This document shows positions 26,466 through 38,659 of a DNA stretch of 64,000 bases, in pieces. The notes under the pieces are model-generated. The model was not told the origin of the DNA, did no database searches, and saw nothing but the letters and a program-made list of their open reading frames with translations. This DNA is from Hyalella azteca. Lineage: Eukaryota; Arthropoda; Malacostraca; Amphipoda; Hyalellidae. A program made the position numbers and the translations under genes. The number at the start of each line of letters is the position of its first letter. Positions within the stretch are counted from its first letter, which is position 1. The stretch covers positions 620,001-684,000 of the forward strand of contig NW_025943988.1 of assembly GCF_000764305.2 (NCBI RefSeq), given 5' to 3'.

Positions 26466-26550
26466 TGACGTCAGGCAGGGTGACAGACGTCAGTCAGGGC
26501 GACAGACGTCAGGCAGGGCGACAGACGTCAGGCAGGGCGACAGACGTCAG
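26466..26550 (+). repeat. 19-bp minisatellite with GACGTC core, about 4.5 copies
   Basis: The unit is GACGTCAGGCAGGGCGACA, with starts spaced exactly 19 bp. The first copy forms a full TGACGTCA (26466-26473). A frame is open from about 26480 through the array to the TAA near 26675, and a strong 5' splice site, AAG followed by GTAAGC, lies at 26634. An exon ending there is conceivable but has no other support. Confidence 0.9.
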
Positions 26551-28540
26551 ATAGGAAACTGCTGACGCTAGATCGTAGCAGCTCAGAAAATGCACGATTG
26601 AATTTACGTGGCGACGTTGGAACCAGGACTAAGGTAAGCGTTTCCCTAATACGTGAACAGGTTGCTGCTGAAAATTAAGTGAGACTGTATGAATGTAACC
26701 CAAGCACATGATCAAGCACAGTTCTGCTTCTGACTAACACCTGAACCCAAGAATCAATTGCCTAAGACTATATATGCATACTGAATCACTTAGTTAAATA
26801 TAGTCATATATTCAGTTAAACTTAATGTTAAAGTTAGCGACCGGAACAGTGGCCGGTCGCACCCGAATCTATGAGACCAATGAGGTATTTTCAGGTGGCC
26901 GCCTGAAAACGGTTTTTCTTTTGTCATGAACGGTCATGTTCTACTAGACGTACTAGTATCGTTTTAGACACCCATAAAATTGAATATAAAAACTACATTG
27001 GAACTGAATGGGATAGAAATACATTAAGAGATTTTTTGAAGACTTGGGTTGTAGGCAATTAATTCAAATGTTCAACTTTTACAAGTAAATTAATTTCTTA
27101 GATTAAATTTTTCGTTTACACATTGTATCCTAGTACATTTTTTCATAATGAAATCAATCAGCAGTAAATATATCAATTTATGTAATCATCAAATCTTTAA
27201 AACATAAATTATTTATGATATTAGTTTACCACAAAAAATTTAATCATAAGATTATATGTAAATTATCATTTGCAATCCATTAACTGGCCAACGAATGTTT
27301 CATTGAAAAATTCTCCTCCGGGACAATAATAAAAACGAAATTTCAACGAAACAGCCTTGAATATGAATATTATATTACTAGATTACAAATCATAAGTTTT
27401 TCTCAGTTGAAGGGGAATTAATTCACTAAGATAATAATACAAAAAATACTTTTTCCTCTCACTTTTCAGTTTGGAAATATCTTGGAGGATAACTAAATAA
27501 AATTCACAGGTTATTATATGGTATTTCGATTAATTCCATTAATATATTTTGTATTTTCAAACCTTAAAGTTTAAGTTGTTAATGCAACACTTGATTCATA
27601 TCCTAGCTTCAGTAAGCACACACATAAACTGGTTTTAACTTCAGAGTTCGTAGTTTCGTGTCATAAATTTAGTATATACCAAATAAATAACAAATTAACA
27701 TCCAGTTCTCTAATACCACGGTTTCCCAATTCATTTAATAATGGTTAGAACGCGTTGGCATGGCGATGTCAGATGTTTTGAATTTCAAGGTCCACAAGGG
27801 ACTCCTCTTTCACACTCCCCTCATGCACTCGGAGCCTGCCGGTCCTTATGCATTTACCGACAAGTCCATTAGAATTTGCATAGTTTTGAATGGACCGCAC
27901 GCACGCTGGTGCCAAACTTGCTTAGCTTCTCATCGATTGTGCAGATGATGTTTGGAACTTCTGTGAATATCTTAATTATTGTTCACATTTGCAGAATTAT
28001 GTAAATAACCAGTTGTTCTATTAGTACGAAGTTGTGCAAAAAATATTTTCTAATTGAAATGTGAAGAAATAAATTGGAAATATGTTGAAAATTGGAATAG
28101 CCATGGCTTGAACCGGCGACGTAAGTCGTTCATCTGAAACTATTTTCGATATAGAATTATCGTAAGTTCTCAAAGTTCATATCACATGAATATAATCTGA
28201 GCTAATCAGTAATAATTGATAGCATTACCACCGTATATTAAAGTATGCAGAAATTTTCAAATAATCGATGTTCGTCGACCGTCGATTTCCCTTGCGGCGT
28301 CGAGAGACATGGGCGCGAGAACGTCAATAATTTATTCCTATAAATTTTTTAATGAGATCCAAGCCCTAATTAAATGTTAAGAGCTAAGTCATTTACCATG
28401 TATAGTGAATGTTTTATAGTTGAGTGAATGTGTACGAGTGTCTGTGTCTTTGAAACTTTATCCAACTCAATGCTGGTAAGAACGTAAATGTAATTCGCTG
28501 GACGCTAATAGTTTAATTGTATTCTTACCTATAAATAAGT
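26551..28540. other. Non-coding stretch
   Basis: Apart from the splice-donor-like site at 26634, nothing is supported. Confidence 0.5.
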
Positions 28541-28579
28541 AAATAATTTCATAGAATAAATTATTCTGTGAAATTATTT
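28541..28579. repeat. 17-bp hairpin, 5-nt loop
   Basis: AAATAATTTCATAGAAT pairs with ATTCTGTGAAATTATTT with one mismatch, which would be a G-U pair in RNA. Confidence 0.85.
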
Positions 28580-30522
28580 GCCCCCAAGATAATATAACGC
28601 GGCAAATAATGTGCCTTAAAAATAATATGCCAGCTAACTGAATACATGAGGAATTTTCTACCTTCTATTAAGAGGCCCTCGCGCCCCAACGTTAAGAAGA
28701 AAACTTCTTTCATTTTGGATCCGTGAAAATTGTCACGGTTGAAATTAATTTTTGATTATTTGTATTTGTCAGCTTTCAAGCACTGTGAGCAGTGATGTTG
28801 ATTCTTACTTCCATTTACTATTATTCTAAACGTTGCTGAGCCGTTTCAACAAAATTTCCTGAAAATAACTGCCATTAATTATTAGTAAATATAATTAGTC
28901 TGCAAGTACTAACTGATTGCAATTTTTTAACGCGCATAATTAGTAGAGAAGTTGGAAGTCATGCTCCAACAATATTCATAATGTCAGGCCATTTTCATCG
29001 TGGTTTGTGCATAAACTTAATGACTCGTTCAGGGCTTAGATTTAATAATTAAAATTGACATCACAGAAACGTTCTACTTAGAGACGCTGCATTTCTACAT
29101 TCCATCGATCACATTTCAGAAGAATGAATTTGCATTGAATGAAGTTAATGAAATATTCATTCCCACTTAATTGATATAATTTTGGGGAAGCTTGTAGTGT
29201 TACAAAAATTACGAGTTTTATTTTCTAATAAATTATGCCTTTTCTTTTAAATTGGCAATGCTGCGTAGGTATGTTACGTCTTGTTTACATTTAGTCATTG
29301 CTCCATATTTTACCAGGAGTATATCATGATTGCAAATTTAAATCAAATTTCAATATTTTCCCTAGTGCAACTTTTCTCTCGACATATCGAAAGCAAATTA
29401 TCTTAAAGCGAACATAATCTAATAATCCTCATGTATTAAGAGATTCCAGCAAACTAGGAAAATGCTTTGAAAGGCGTTACAATTTTTTTTTGTTTCATGA
29501 AAAATATCTCAGCTTTTAAACTTCACAGCGACATGCACAGGCTTGACATCAACACATAAAAACATCGATTGTTTTAAATTTCTCGCGTAAGCTATTTAAT
29601 GACTAAACGAAGTGCTTTATTTAAATGATTATATTTATTTATTTCTTGGAAAACCTTCTAGAACTACTGAGAAAAATAACTATCACATCACAGTAAGATG
29701 GAAAGTTTGCTGACAAAACGATTAAATGCGGAAGTGAAAAATCAAATACTGGCTATGTTTTTTCCTATATTTTTAACTGAGCTAATGGCTTACAATATTC
29801 ATTCACAATGCCAAAACAAAATAATTCCATAACCTGTTCTAACAGTGGAAGCATAAGTTAAATGTAGATGCTAATTTACTTTGCAAGTGTGGGGTTTGAT
29901 CTGCCTCAATCGCACATTAAATGGTCAGTTATATTTTATGTTTCGATGAATTTACAGATAAAATAAAAGTTTGCATTTTAGAAGAGATATTTTTTGAGCA
30001 TCACTCTGCAAACGATTTTAGTGTCGCCATAGAGTGAATGTCAACACTTCAATTAGATCGCGTGATTTCGTTGTTGATTTTGCATTTAATGTTGGACACT
30101 CTAGCAAACTGTACAGAAATAAAATAAAAAAATGCCCAAATTTAGAGAAGTGCCATATAGTAGCAACGCTGTATAATTAGAATCCCAATGACCGATTTAG
30201 AGTCCGCATTGCAGACGGCTGTTCGAATGAATTTGAAATTAGTGAATGTTCGGACGCCCGCAAAGTGAAATTTTTCGGGACACTTTTGATTTTTAGACGG
30301 GTTTGTCGAGAAGAACGTATAAATATATGTTTTCTTGTTGTTGTTGTGAATAGTTGCATAGGAAAATCGACATAATGAACATAACAGATTGGACATGGAT
30401 ATAATTATTCTTAGCTAGACTTCATGATAAAACAATGACAGCAATTGAACATTGCCGTACCATCAGGATTACATGTAGGTACATGAAGTGGTAGATTTCT
30501 CGTCTGTGACTGGTTAATTTTG
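28580..30522. other. Non-coding AT-rich stretch
   Basis: No gene, RNA or repeat array seen. A short GTT run lies near 30338. Confidence 0.5.
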
Positions 30523-30553
30523 TTTCAGAAGTCACCAGTAGTGACTTCTGAAA
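30523..30553. repeat. Perfect 13-bp hairpin, 5-nt loop
   Basis: TTTCAGAAGTCAC and GTGACTTCTGAAA pair exactly around CAGTA. Confidence 0.9.
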
Positions 30554-31576
30554 TACGACTTCTTTCTCTGACGTAGTGCCGTAAAAATCGCTTCTCGTCC
30601 AAACTAGTTAATATACGCAGCACATATGTAGTTGATCAGAGCTCAGGCCTCAGGTCGCTGGTATCACCGCTGCAGAGATACCAGAAGAACATGCAAATTG
30701 CGATTAGCATCTCCGTATTAAAACTTTCTTCATGGATAATCACTATCCTTGGTATCCGGAACATGTACGTGTTCCAGACGTAGTAGTCCCAGACCACGAT
30801 TGAGAGCCACCTCGATCAGTATTTCACCGCCCTAGCTTTGGTAGGTAAGTCGTCCTAGCCTCTAGGGTCTCGAGGAAGCCATTAATCACTATACTTATGT
30901 AGCAGGGTAATGCCTAGTACAGTCGTCACTCGGTTGATGTTTTAATGCACTCTCCCCCAGTTCTGTTTGAGGTTGATTGCATCAATGACGCGTCGAAACA
31001 ATTGGGTATCTGCGATAAATTTATAATTGATGAAAAAATGAGCATTTTTTCCCTGTTCGAACCTCTTTGTAAACACGACTTCTTTTCTTTTTCCGAGGTT
31101 TGAAGTCTGCGTTCCCATTTCAGTAAAAAAAGGACAATCATTGCAATGGCGGTCAAGCCTTTTTTTACGTTGCTGTCAGTTTTGAATGATGTGAGCTTTA
31201 TCCCTACATAAAAAAAAACAGACTAAGACGTCTGTTCAGATGATAGAAGTATGCACGGGCATCTTGGATTTATATAAGTTAAATTCTGCGCACCAAAATC
31301 TTAGTCGTTAAATACAGCAACCAGAATGTAATTATGTGCGAAACACAAAATTTTCGAAATACATGAATTTGTTATAAATTTTCTGCTATGGGTTTCAAGC
31401 GGCAACTCAAGCTGGGATTTTTGCAGCACCAAAGCGTCTTTCATCTTCCTTAAAAATGTCGACTAGAATAATTTTCAGAGGAAACATCGTAGCATGAATA
31501 TTATAACGTTTCCGATTATAATTAAGGGTGCACTTCGACATTCATAAGTCACTAGATTTTTTCAGTTGTACTGACC
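30554..31576. other. GC-raised patch with a splice-donor-like site
   Basis: From about 30600 to 31100 the sequence is less AT-rich. A consensus-strength donor, TAG followed by GTAAGT, occurs near 30845. The frames entering it are short: the longest protein-like one starts at an ATG at 30732 and stops after 23 codons. A 76-codon ATG frame on the minus strand (31156-30926) is unrecognised. No gene is called. Confidence 0.3.
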
Positions 31577-31726
31577 CTGGGCCGATACTTTCAAAACTCG
31601 CTAAGTGAACGTAAGTACTTACGCTCGATTTTCTTGTCTATGATTGGTGGATTTTGCTTGAAAGGCCGTCAATGATTGGCTGATGAACTTACGATCTCTT
31701 AACTCCTTTTGAAAGTACAGGCCCTG
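31577..31726. mobile_element. About 150-bp MITE with imperfect 40-bp terminal inverted repeats
   Basis: The left end carries GGGCC, then TACTTTCAAAA, TAAG and CGTAAGT. The right end read on the minus strand carries the same blocks in the same order (GGGCC, TACTTTCAAAA, TAAG, CGTAAGT) at nearly the same spacing. A 14-bp palindrome CGTAAGTACTTACG lies at 31610-31623. I see no convincing target duplication, so the superfamily is left open. Confidence 0.65.
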
Positions 31727-33627
31727 ACCTGTAATGCCAGTTGCTTTCAAATGACTTGAAAAAAGAATCTCTAAAATTAGCACTTGAACTTCGGCTTCAT
31801 TATATAATTCATTTTACACAAGGTCGACGATAAAAACACACTTTCTACCGACGGCCTCGAATTGCAAGTAAAATTAGATTTCAGTTACTTAAATTTAAAC
31901 TTCATTTACTCTAATTATTAATTTTCGACCACATGACATGAACGACAGGCAAATTTCTAGACGTACGTATATAAAATATATAGTCAGTCATGCATGCGTA
32001 TAAATTAATATATGTATACGTTGATTGCATTTGCTCCATTTTTCAACTGATGGTTTTGAATGTGTCAACAGATCCTGAAACTGCGTTAATTTATTCAATC
32101 TTCCGTCGTTGAAGTTCATCAATTCCAGAGAATAGCACTTTGGTCATGACTGGCCTCCGAACGTCGACGAATCAACTGGTGTAATTCCGGGTGTTCATAA
32201 TGAAGTTTCGAAACCGACTGGCAGTTAATTTAATCGAATGCCTCGCTTGAATCTAGTTAGCTCGACGGGCTATCAATTTTTGAACTGCATAACAAATTTT
32301 GAATATTTATGAAGTGCGGTATAACTCCGGGCAAGGTCTGTTTCGCCTGCATTTTCTGGTTACTTTTGAATTCTGCTTATGAACTAATATTTTTCTTGTG
32401 AAGTACGGGCATTGCGCTATTGTATTCAGTAAGCCATTATTATTAGTATTAAAACAATAAGGCTTAATTTAATTTAGAATCTAAATAATTGACAGAAAAA
32501 CAAAAATTTATGAGATTTTTCGTAGAAAGAATCAGAATATCAACAGCACAAACACCATGCAATTATAAAATTAAATAATAAATTTGAACATCGATATAAA
32601 AAACTTAAAATTGTGGCATTTCATCTCATAAAATTAAGGATAAATAAAAAATAATACTATTTTGATTCTGAAATCGATTACTTTAATTTATTTGACGTCA
32701 AAATGAACTTTATTTGCCTTCCCTCCAAGGCAAGTCGCTCCAGTTATTTCAAAGTTTCCCGCCCGAACTTTGCAAAGAAAAACTTGTGAAATTTTCTGCG
32801 CTTCTGATTCATTCAAGCGAGCTCCTCGAGCTCTTGGACTAGCAACTGCCTAGAAAAACTTGAACCTTTTTTTTAATTTCGCATACCGGGCGTGAACAAG
32901 AGATGAGAGACGTCCCAGTCTCTCTTCATCATAAATTCTGGAGCATTGGACTTGCATGAAGGTTTTTACTTTCGGTGGACTTGCAGATCTTCAAATGCAG
33001 ATTAGTTTCTTTTATTCGAGTCGTCTGAATTCATTCCAGCTGAACAAGAATGGGATCGATCTAGGAATATTGCATTTTAAGCGGAAAGGCCTCGTTAGTT
33101 TTACGTTCTAGATTATAGTGTGAAAGTTTCAAGGCTACACCACGATCATTTTTCATCATATATAAATAATTTTTGCATCATATATAGATCCACACCGAAT
33201 CTTAAGACAAACCAATTTAGTACAGATGATCTTACTCAATCATTCAATATAATTTTAGTTGAAAGTTTGCGGTAAAGTACCGATATTTATTTTCTATTTT
33301 GACACAGTCAATGCCACAATTACTGATTGACCATGAGAGAGTCAATTAAATCAACAATTATTTACAACGTAATTATTAGGGCAGGTAGTTACCTTTAATG
33401 TTTATTGCATATGTGATTTATTTAAGCTGTTGATATTATGCCATCAATTGTAATATACATAAATAATGTATGTTACTAATGATTGCCCCATATAAATGCT
33501 ACATTTTCATTTGGTATCAGCGAAATTAAAATTTTTCATTTTACTGATGTTATTTTAATGTCATGGAATTTAAAATTTTAATGTTCGATGTTAATGTTGT
33601 TGTAATGATTAAATGTTTAACCACCCT
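31727..33627. other. Non-coding stretch
   Basis: No gene or repeat array seen. It is strongly AT-rich around 32380-32700. Confidence 0.5.
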
Positions 33628-34327
33628 GGACTGTACTATAAATCACTGCATAAACGCATCACTCTGCACCGTACTAGACATAACTCTGCACTATAATACA
33701 CATCACTGTACACGGTACTAAAAATATAACTGTACCACGCATCACTCTTTTCTTCACGCATCACTCTTCACTTTGCGCATCACTCTTGACTATACGCATC
33801 ACTCTTCACTTTGCGCATCACTATTTACTATACGCATCACTCTTCACTATACGCATCACTATTTACTATACGCATCACTCTTCACTATGCGCATCACTAT
33901 TTACTATACGCATCACTCTTCACTATGCGCATCACTATTTACTATACGCATCACTCTTCACGTAGCGCATCACTCTTTTCTTCACGCATCACTCTTCACT
34001 TTGCGCATCACTTTTCACGTTGCGCATCACTCTTCACTATACGCATTACTGTTCATTACAGGCATCACTCTTCACTATACGCATCACTCTTTACTATACG
34101 CATCACTCTTCACGTAGCGCATCACTCTTCACGTTGCGCATCACTCTTCACTATACGCATCACTCTTCACTATACGCATCACTCTTCACTATACGCATCA
34201 CTCTTCACTATACGACTCATTCTTCACTATACGCATCACTCTTCACTTTACGCATCACTATACACTATACGCATCACTATACACTATAAGCATCACTATA
34301 CACTATACGCATCACAATACACTATAC
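33628..34327 (+). repeat. 19-bp minisatellite, about 30 copies, with decayed left edge
   Basis: The unit is CGCATCACTCTTCACTATA. Clear copies run from 33738 to 34327, with a degenerate leader from about 33628 where CATCACT and CTGCACT blocks are irregularly spaced. Two main variants (TTCACTATA and TTTACTATA) alternate in the left third as a 38-bp higher-order unit. The plus-strand consensus has no stop and 19 is not divisible by 3, so all three plus frames are open (up to 199 codons, 33811-34410) with the same cyclic peptide. Not a gene. Confidence 0.95.
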
Positions 34328-35119
34328 TGAAAGTATCACAACCCAACCTTGCTGCAACTCTCACTGACAAAACTAAGTGGGATAATTTACACGGTGTTCA
34401 GAGAAGATGAAGATGGCGCCTCATTGCTGAAATGCCTGAGAACTTTAATCATTAGTCAGATGTAATGTGCAATCGTGGGAGATTTGTGAGAAGTTTTCGA
34501 GTCCTAATGGTCTTTAATCGAAAATATTAGGCCACTTAGGTTTTTAAGGCAATTTGTTGCGGCAGATAATAAATAAATTTTTTTACACATGTTCGTCATT
34601 TGTTAAAAACTCTCTATGTGTCATTTAAAAAAAATCAATGAAGAGACACTAAAGAAGCTGCAAGTAGCTGAGCTATTGACGAAAATATGAAGTAAATTTG
34701 ACGTAATAAAGCGTGCAATATGAAGATAAAATGCAGAATTATTTAATTTATTTTACCAATAATCATCGTGATAAGTTTGAATTTCTTGCCTGCTTATCAA
34801 ACTCTATGGGAAAAATACAGTAGCACTTGAACGTCACATTGAATGATTTCTTTGAGCTCTAATAAATTCATTCATTTTATAAGTCAAGAAACTCCCATGT
34901 TAATGAACATCTACAATACTTTTTCTCTTAAATTTTGCGCATAACATTTATGCTCCTCCCACGCATGTTCATTTGTATCTCACACGCACAAAACATGACG
35001 CAAACATTTCTGGTATCCTGTAGCCATAAGTCAAGACTGCAATCATGAGAAGAGCTCCAATGGATTGCACCAGAAACCGCTTTTCCCTGCTACTGCGTTA
35101 ATGAGAGACTGTTCTTCAC
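34328..35119. other. Non-coding stretch
   Basis: Nothing supported between the two arrays. Confidence 0.5.
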
Positions 35120-35364
35120 CGCACTCTTTCTTCATTGCACTCTTTCTTCCGGCACTCTTTCTTCATCGCACTCTTTCTTCCGGCACTCTTTCTTCTCGCA
35201 CTCTTTCTTCTCGCACTCTTTCTTCATCGCACTCTTTCTTCTCGCACTCTTTCTTCTCGCACTCTTTCTTCTCGCACTCTTTCTTCTCGCACTCTTTCTT
35301 CTCGCACTCTTTCTTCTCGCACTCTTTCTTCTCACACTCTTTCTTCTCGCACTCTTTCTTCTCT
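35120..35364 (+). repeat. 15-bp pyrimidine-rich minisatellite, about 16 copies
   Basis: The unit GCACTCTTTCTTCTC has 13 of 15 pyrimidines on the plus strand. The right copies are nearly identical and the left ones vary (TTCATC, TTCCG). As the period is divisible by 3 and the unit has no stop on either strand, all six frames are open through the array, giving several overlapping frames of 67-112 codons. The purine/pyrimidine strand asymmetry could favour triplex structure. Confidence 0.95.
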
Positions 35365-35692
35365 TGATGCAGCTTGGATGAGCAATGTGTTCTCGAACGT
35401 ATCATTGTCTAGGAGGGATGTTGTTGTGGCAGTGAGCGCTACACTTTGTATCTTTCGACAATGGGAATCCTAAATTGTATTCTCATTGTTCATGGGTTAG
35501 GAACAGTTACATTGGGCTGGGGTTTGAAAATATGGGTGTAATTTTGAAAATAGATATTGATGGATATCTAAAGAATTCACCGGAAATCAATCATCTTCAT
35601 TCACCGCAAATCAAGTATCTGAAATATATAAAATTTGCTAAGAATTCTTAGCGTCTCGTGTATGGGTATCATTCCTAAGCGGAAATAAACTA
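35365..35692. other. Non-coding stretch
   Basis: Nothing supported. Confidence 0.5.
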
Positions 35693-35857
35693 AAAATATA
35701 ATTCAGTACTCACTGCAGTGAGTGACAGAGAGCGCATTTTCTCGTCGACGAAAACTTGAGGTCACGGACGGACGGACAGACGGACAGACAGACGGACGGA
35801 CGGACATGGCGAGCACAATAGTGCATTTTTTCCATAAATGAGAAAATGCGCTAAAAA
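35693..35857 (+). mobile_element. Short inverted-repeat element, copy A (with GACG/GACA tract)
   Basis: A core of 122 bp (35731-35852) is bounded by AGCGCATTTTCTC and its exact reverse complement GAGAAAATGCGCT. Between them lie a TCGTCGACGA palindrome and a GACG/GACA microsatellite (35765-35806). The homology to copy B (60962-61124, opposite orientation) extends leftwards through CACTGCAGTG to AATATAA. This is a dispersed non-autonomous repeat family with at least two members here. Superfamily unknown. Confidence 0.8.
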
Positions 35858-37137
35858 TGATGTGATATATTCGCAGATAATTTTGCCACTGAAAGGGAAC
35901 TTAAAAATTAAAAATAAAAGACGACGAAACTAAGGGACTAACAAATATTTAATAACCTCATACTTACTTACCGCATGTGCACAAATAATAAAGATAATCA
36001 GTCTGACGTAATTAATTATAAAAAAATTCACAAAACGGTCAATTTAAAACGCTAAAACTTATTATACAAGCAACAAAATAGTCATTGACTACAACGGAAC
36101 GATCGATTCTTGGGTATGTAAGGATTATATATACAAATTCAAACTGTTCAGGAATGTGAGTAAATGTCAGAATGGTTAAAATATCGTAGATTCACGTGCT
36201 TTCTTGCCTAAGCCTCCTTTTGATCGTGAACATTTTCAGACCGCCATGGCACTTCTAACCTAATTCATAACCTGGTCTCCAGAGGAAGAAGCAAAGTCAA
36301 CTAAAGTTTATGGTTTGCTCTCGAGACTTCCAGTCTCTAGTTGCGAGACCAGGCTTCCCTGCAAATAAAACTAAGCAATTCAAAAGTATGCTTACAGAAC
36401 ATTAAATAAGAAAGTTAAATTGCACACACTATAGAGTGAAATGTATAATATAATCATAATTAAAATAGGAATTGCATTGAATCTATGGTCATTAATATAT
36501 ATGAATGAGAATTTAAACTCCAATGACACACACTATAATAAATCAACCCGCGCCTATACTAGCTTCACGGCAATGTACGACCCGAATAGCTTAGCGCCTT
36601 TACACCATAGACGTATGTACAGATCATAGTTTTATCTAACTTTAAATTAATAAGTTATTCTATTCTTTTTATAAACCATAACAACGATCCTTCGTAACCT
36701 CGGTTCACGATGTTGATGCTTTTAGGCGACAAAAACCTAAAGCCTGGAGCCAAAAAGACCCTATTAATTAAAGCCTAAGCTGCAGTTTTACACCGCAAAG
36801 AATACTTTAAAGGCAAAAAAGTATATGAATAATATTTTAGAAACATTCAACAAAATCTGGGGCGCACATCTGCGAAATGAAGATTGCTGCTTCATTTTTA
36901 AAATAAATATTCGAATTTTAATTTCTTCAAGAGATTCTTGAAGTTTTCTGGTTTTAAAAAACGTACATGAACCATAAATAAACAGATATTCCAAAAGATA
37001 TTCCATGAGTAAAACTGAGTATTGAGCTAAAAATTAAATATAATTTACGTAACTAAAACTAGCTGCTCTGACATGAACATCAAGGCTTCATATTGATTTC
37101 TATCATATTCTTTCTGTTTACAAGTAAATTTTATTTT
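35858..37137. other. Non-coding stretch
   Basis: No supported gene or repeat array. Confidence 0.5.
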
Positions 37138-37460
37138 CAAGGACATTGTCTTTAATTACGTAGACAATTTTCTGGTTGTTAAGGCAGGGAAAAAGTGTTA
37201 AGGTATTTTCATGTTCGTAAATCAACGCTTTTCTTTAGCGATTCTTGCGGGCGTTCAGCCCATAAAGTCACACATTATCAGTAAATATTTTCAGTAAATA
37301 CAATATCATTATATACGATTATTTTCAGACACATTCTCTCTAATTGCGCAGTTAATTTTCTTGTTGTTAAAGGCATGGGAAGAGTGGTGAGGTTCTTTCA
37401 CGTTCAAGAATCCTCGCCGTTCTTTAGCGAATTTTGCGGGCGTTCAGCCCATAAAGTCAC
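37138..37460 (+). repeat. Diverged tandem duplication, period 189 bp
   Basis: Copies at about 37138-37270 and 37325-37460 share a series of blocks in order: TTAATT, AATTTTCT, GTTGTTAA, TTCTTTAGCGA, and TTGCGGGCGTTCAGCCCATA. The best-kept part is the right end, which also stays open in one common frame in both copies. Confidence 0.8.
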
Positions 37461-37753
37461 GCAGGATTGCTCATAAATCACGCACCAGCAAGCTGTTGAG
37501 GCGAGATCTTCGCATAAAGAGCGAACGCCTGTCTTCGGGTATCCAGAATGACGAACTGAGAGCGAAATACGACAAATTCGCGGTAACGTACGATGAAATT
37601 AATGGTACTTTCTCTGCCTTATTGAGAAGCGTGCGGTTAACTGAAGACATCAAATCAAATTTGTGGACGCGTTGGGCTCGATTTAAAGGCTCCAAGCTGA
37701 CTAAACCGTCGGCGATTGTACGAATTTATTTAAAATTTCACACTGTAGGCTAA
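37391..37753 (+). pseudogene. 120-codon open frame, candidate coding remnant (unknown family)
   Basis: The frame is open from just after a TGA at 37388-37390 to the TAA at 37751-37753. The first third runs through the second copy of the 189-bp duplication. From about 37490 the translation looks protein-like: hydrophilic, many charged residues, ending LWTRWARFKGSKLTKPSAIV and then IYLKFHTVG. Third positions look clearly richer in G/C than the surroundings. No ATG lies early in the frame, so it would need to be an internal exon or a decayed fragment of a gene or transposon. The opposite strand is also open for 74 codons, as often happens in less AT-rich DNA. No family recognised. Confidence 0.28.
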
Positions 37754-38056
37754 AAAATGTCACGGACTTTTCTACAATTTTCTTAAACTGTTTAGGGTGC
37801 CATAAAACGAGAGATCAAGAAATTGTGAGATTCGTCAAAATTTGCTAGAATTTGATGAGAAAATTATTAACCTTTTTTAAATTTAAATCAAGTATAAGTA
37901 ATAATTTTAGTAATTCTAACACTACTGAAAATTTTTTGTTAATTTGTCTAATCCAATAAAGATGGCACATAATGTCATAAACGAAACCAATTTCGTTTTG
38001 AGTTTAAGGGGACCTGCTACCCAACATCTTCAATTTTGTCGTTTTTCGGTTTTTGT

Positions 38057-38373
38057 GCTCATCTGAAAGCTGGAATTCTGCTCTTTCCAATGGTACCACT
38101 GCCATCGCTGTACGTCAATATTTACGTTAATGACGTCTCTTTAAAGGGAAGCGGGTGGGAAAGTTCTTTAAGTAATTAGATATAAAGTAATTAGCTGCTG
38201 AAATCTTTGAATATAGTTTCTACTTGAGTTGTGCTGCAGTTACATGCTTAGTCTCATCTTAAAGCTGACATTCTGAGCTTTCCAACGATACTACTGCTAT
38301 CTATGTACGGCAATATTGACGCAGATGGCCCGCCTTTATTTGGGGGCGGGGGGTGGAGTTCCTTCAGTAAATA
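38057..38373 (+). repeat. Internal direct duplication of the TTAA element, period about 189 bp
   Basis: CTCATCTGAAAGCTG, then CTTTCCAA, ACTGC, TGTACG and CAATATT, ending in a GGG-rich block and AGTTC, occurs at about 38057-38165. It recurs diverged at 38246-38373. Confidence 0.7.
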
Positions 38374-38659
38374 GACCAAAGAAAATTACAGCGGCAAGAC
38401 TACATATCTTGGTGTATCTGGCATCTGAGCTCAGTTACCCTCCTAACATTGTACGTGGAGGTGCGCTACAAGTTGCTGCTTGCATCCTTGAGTGGACTAA
38501 GCTACAGAAGCCTGTAGTTTATTATCCATGCTACATTGAGTGCCTATTTCGAGGCGCGCGAGACTTTGTCGCGCCGTCCTGAAAAGTTCAACTTATGCAA
38601 CTTATTGTCACGGAAAACCTATCTCCTCCTACAGTTTTCAAGCTACAGCAATGAGAGTT

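Noticed and set aside
28095..28140. B-box-like GGTTCAAGCC on the minus strand
   Set aside because: No A box at the right distance and no cloverleaf; not called as tRNA or SINE.
30732..30803. 23-codon ATG frame upstream of a perfect splice donor at 30845
   Set aside because: The frame stops before the donor, so donor and frame do not belong together.
31060..31085. GAGGTTCGAAC on the minus strand, resembling a T-arm
   Set aside because: No A box or acceptor stem upstream.
33773..34410. Three overlapping plus-strand frames, up to 199 codons
   Set aside because: Same effect from the 19-bp unit; all three frames give the same cyclic peptide.
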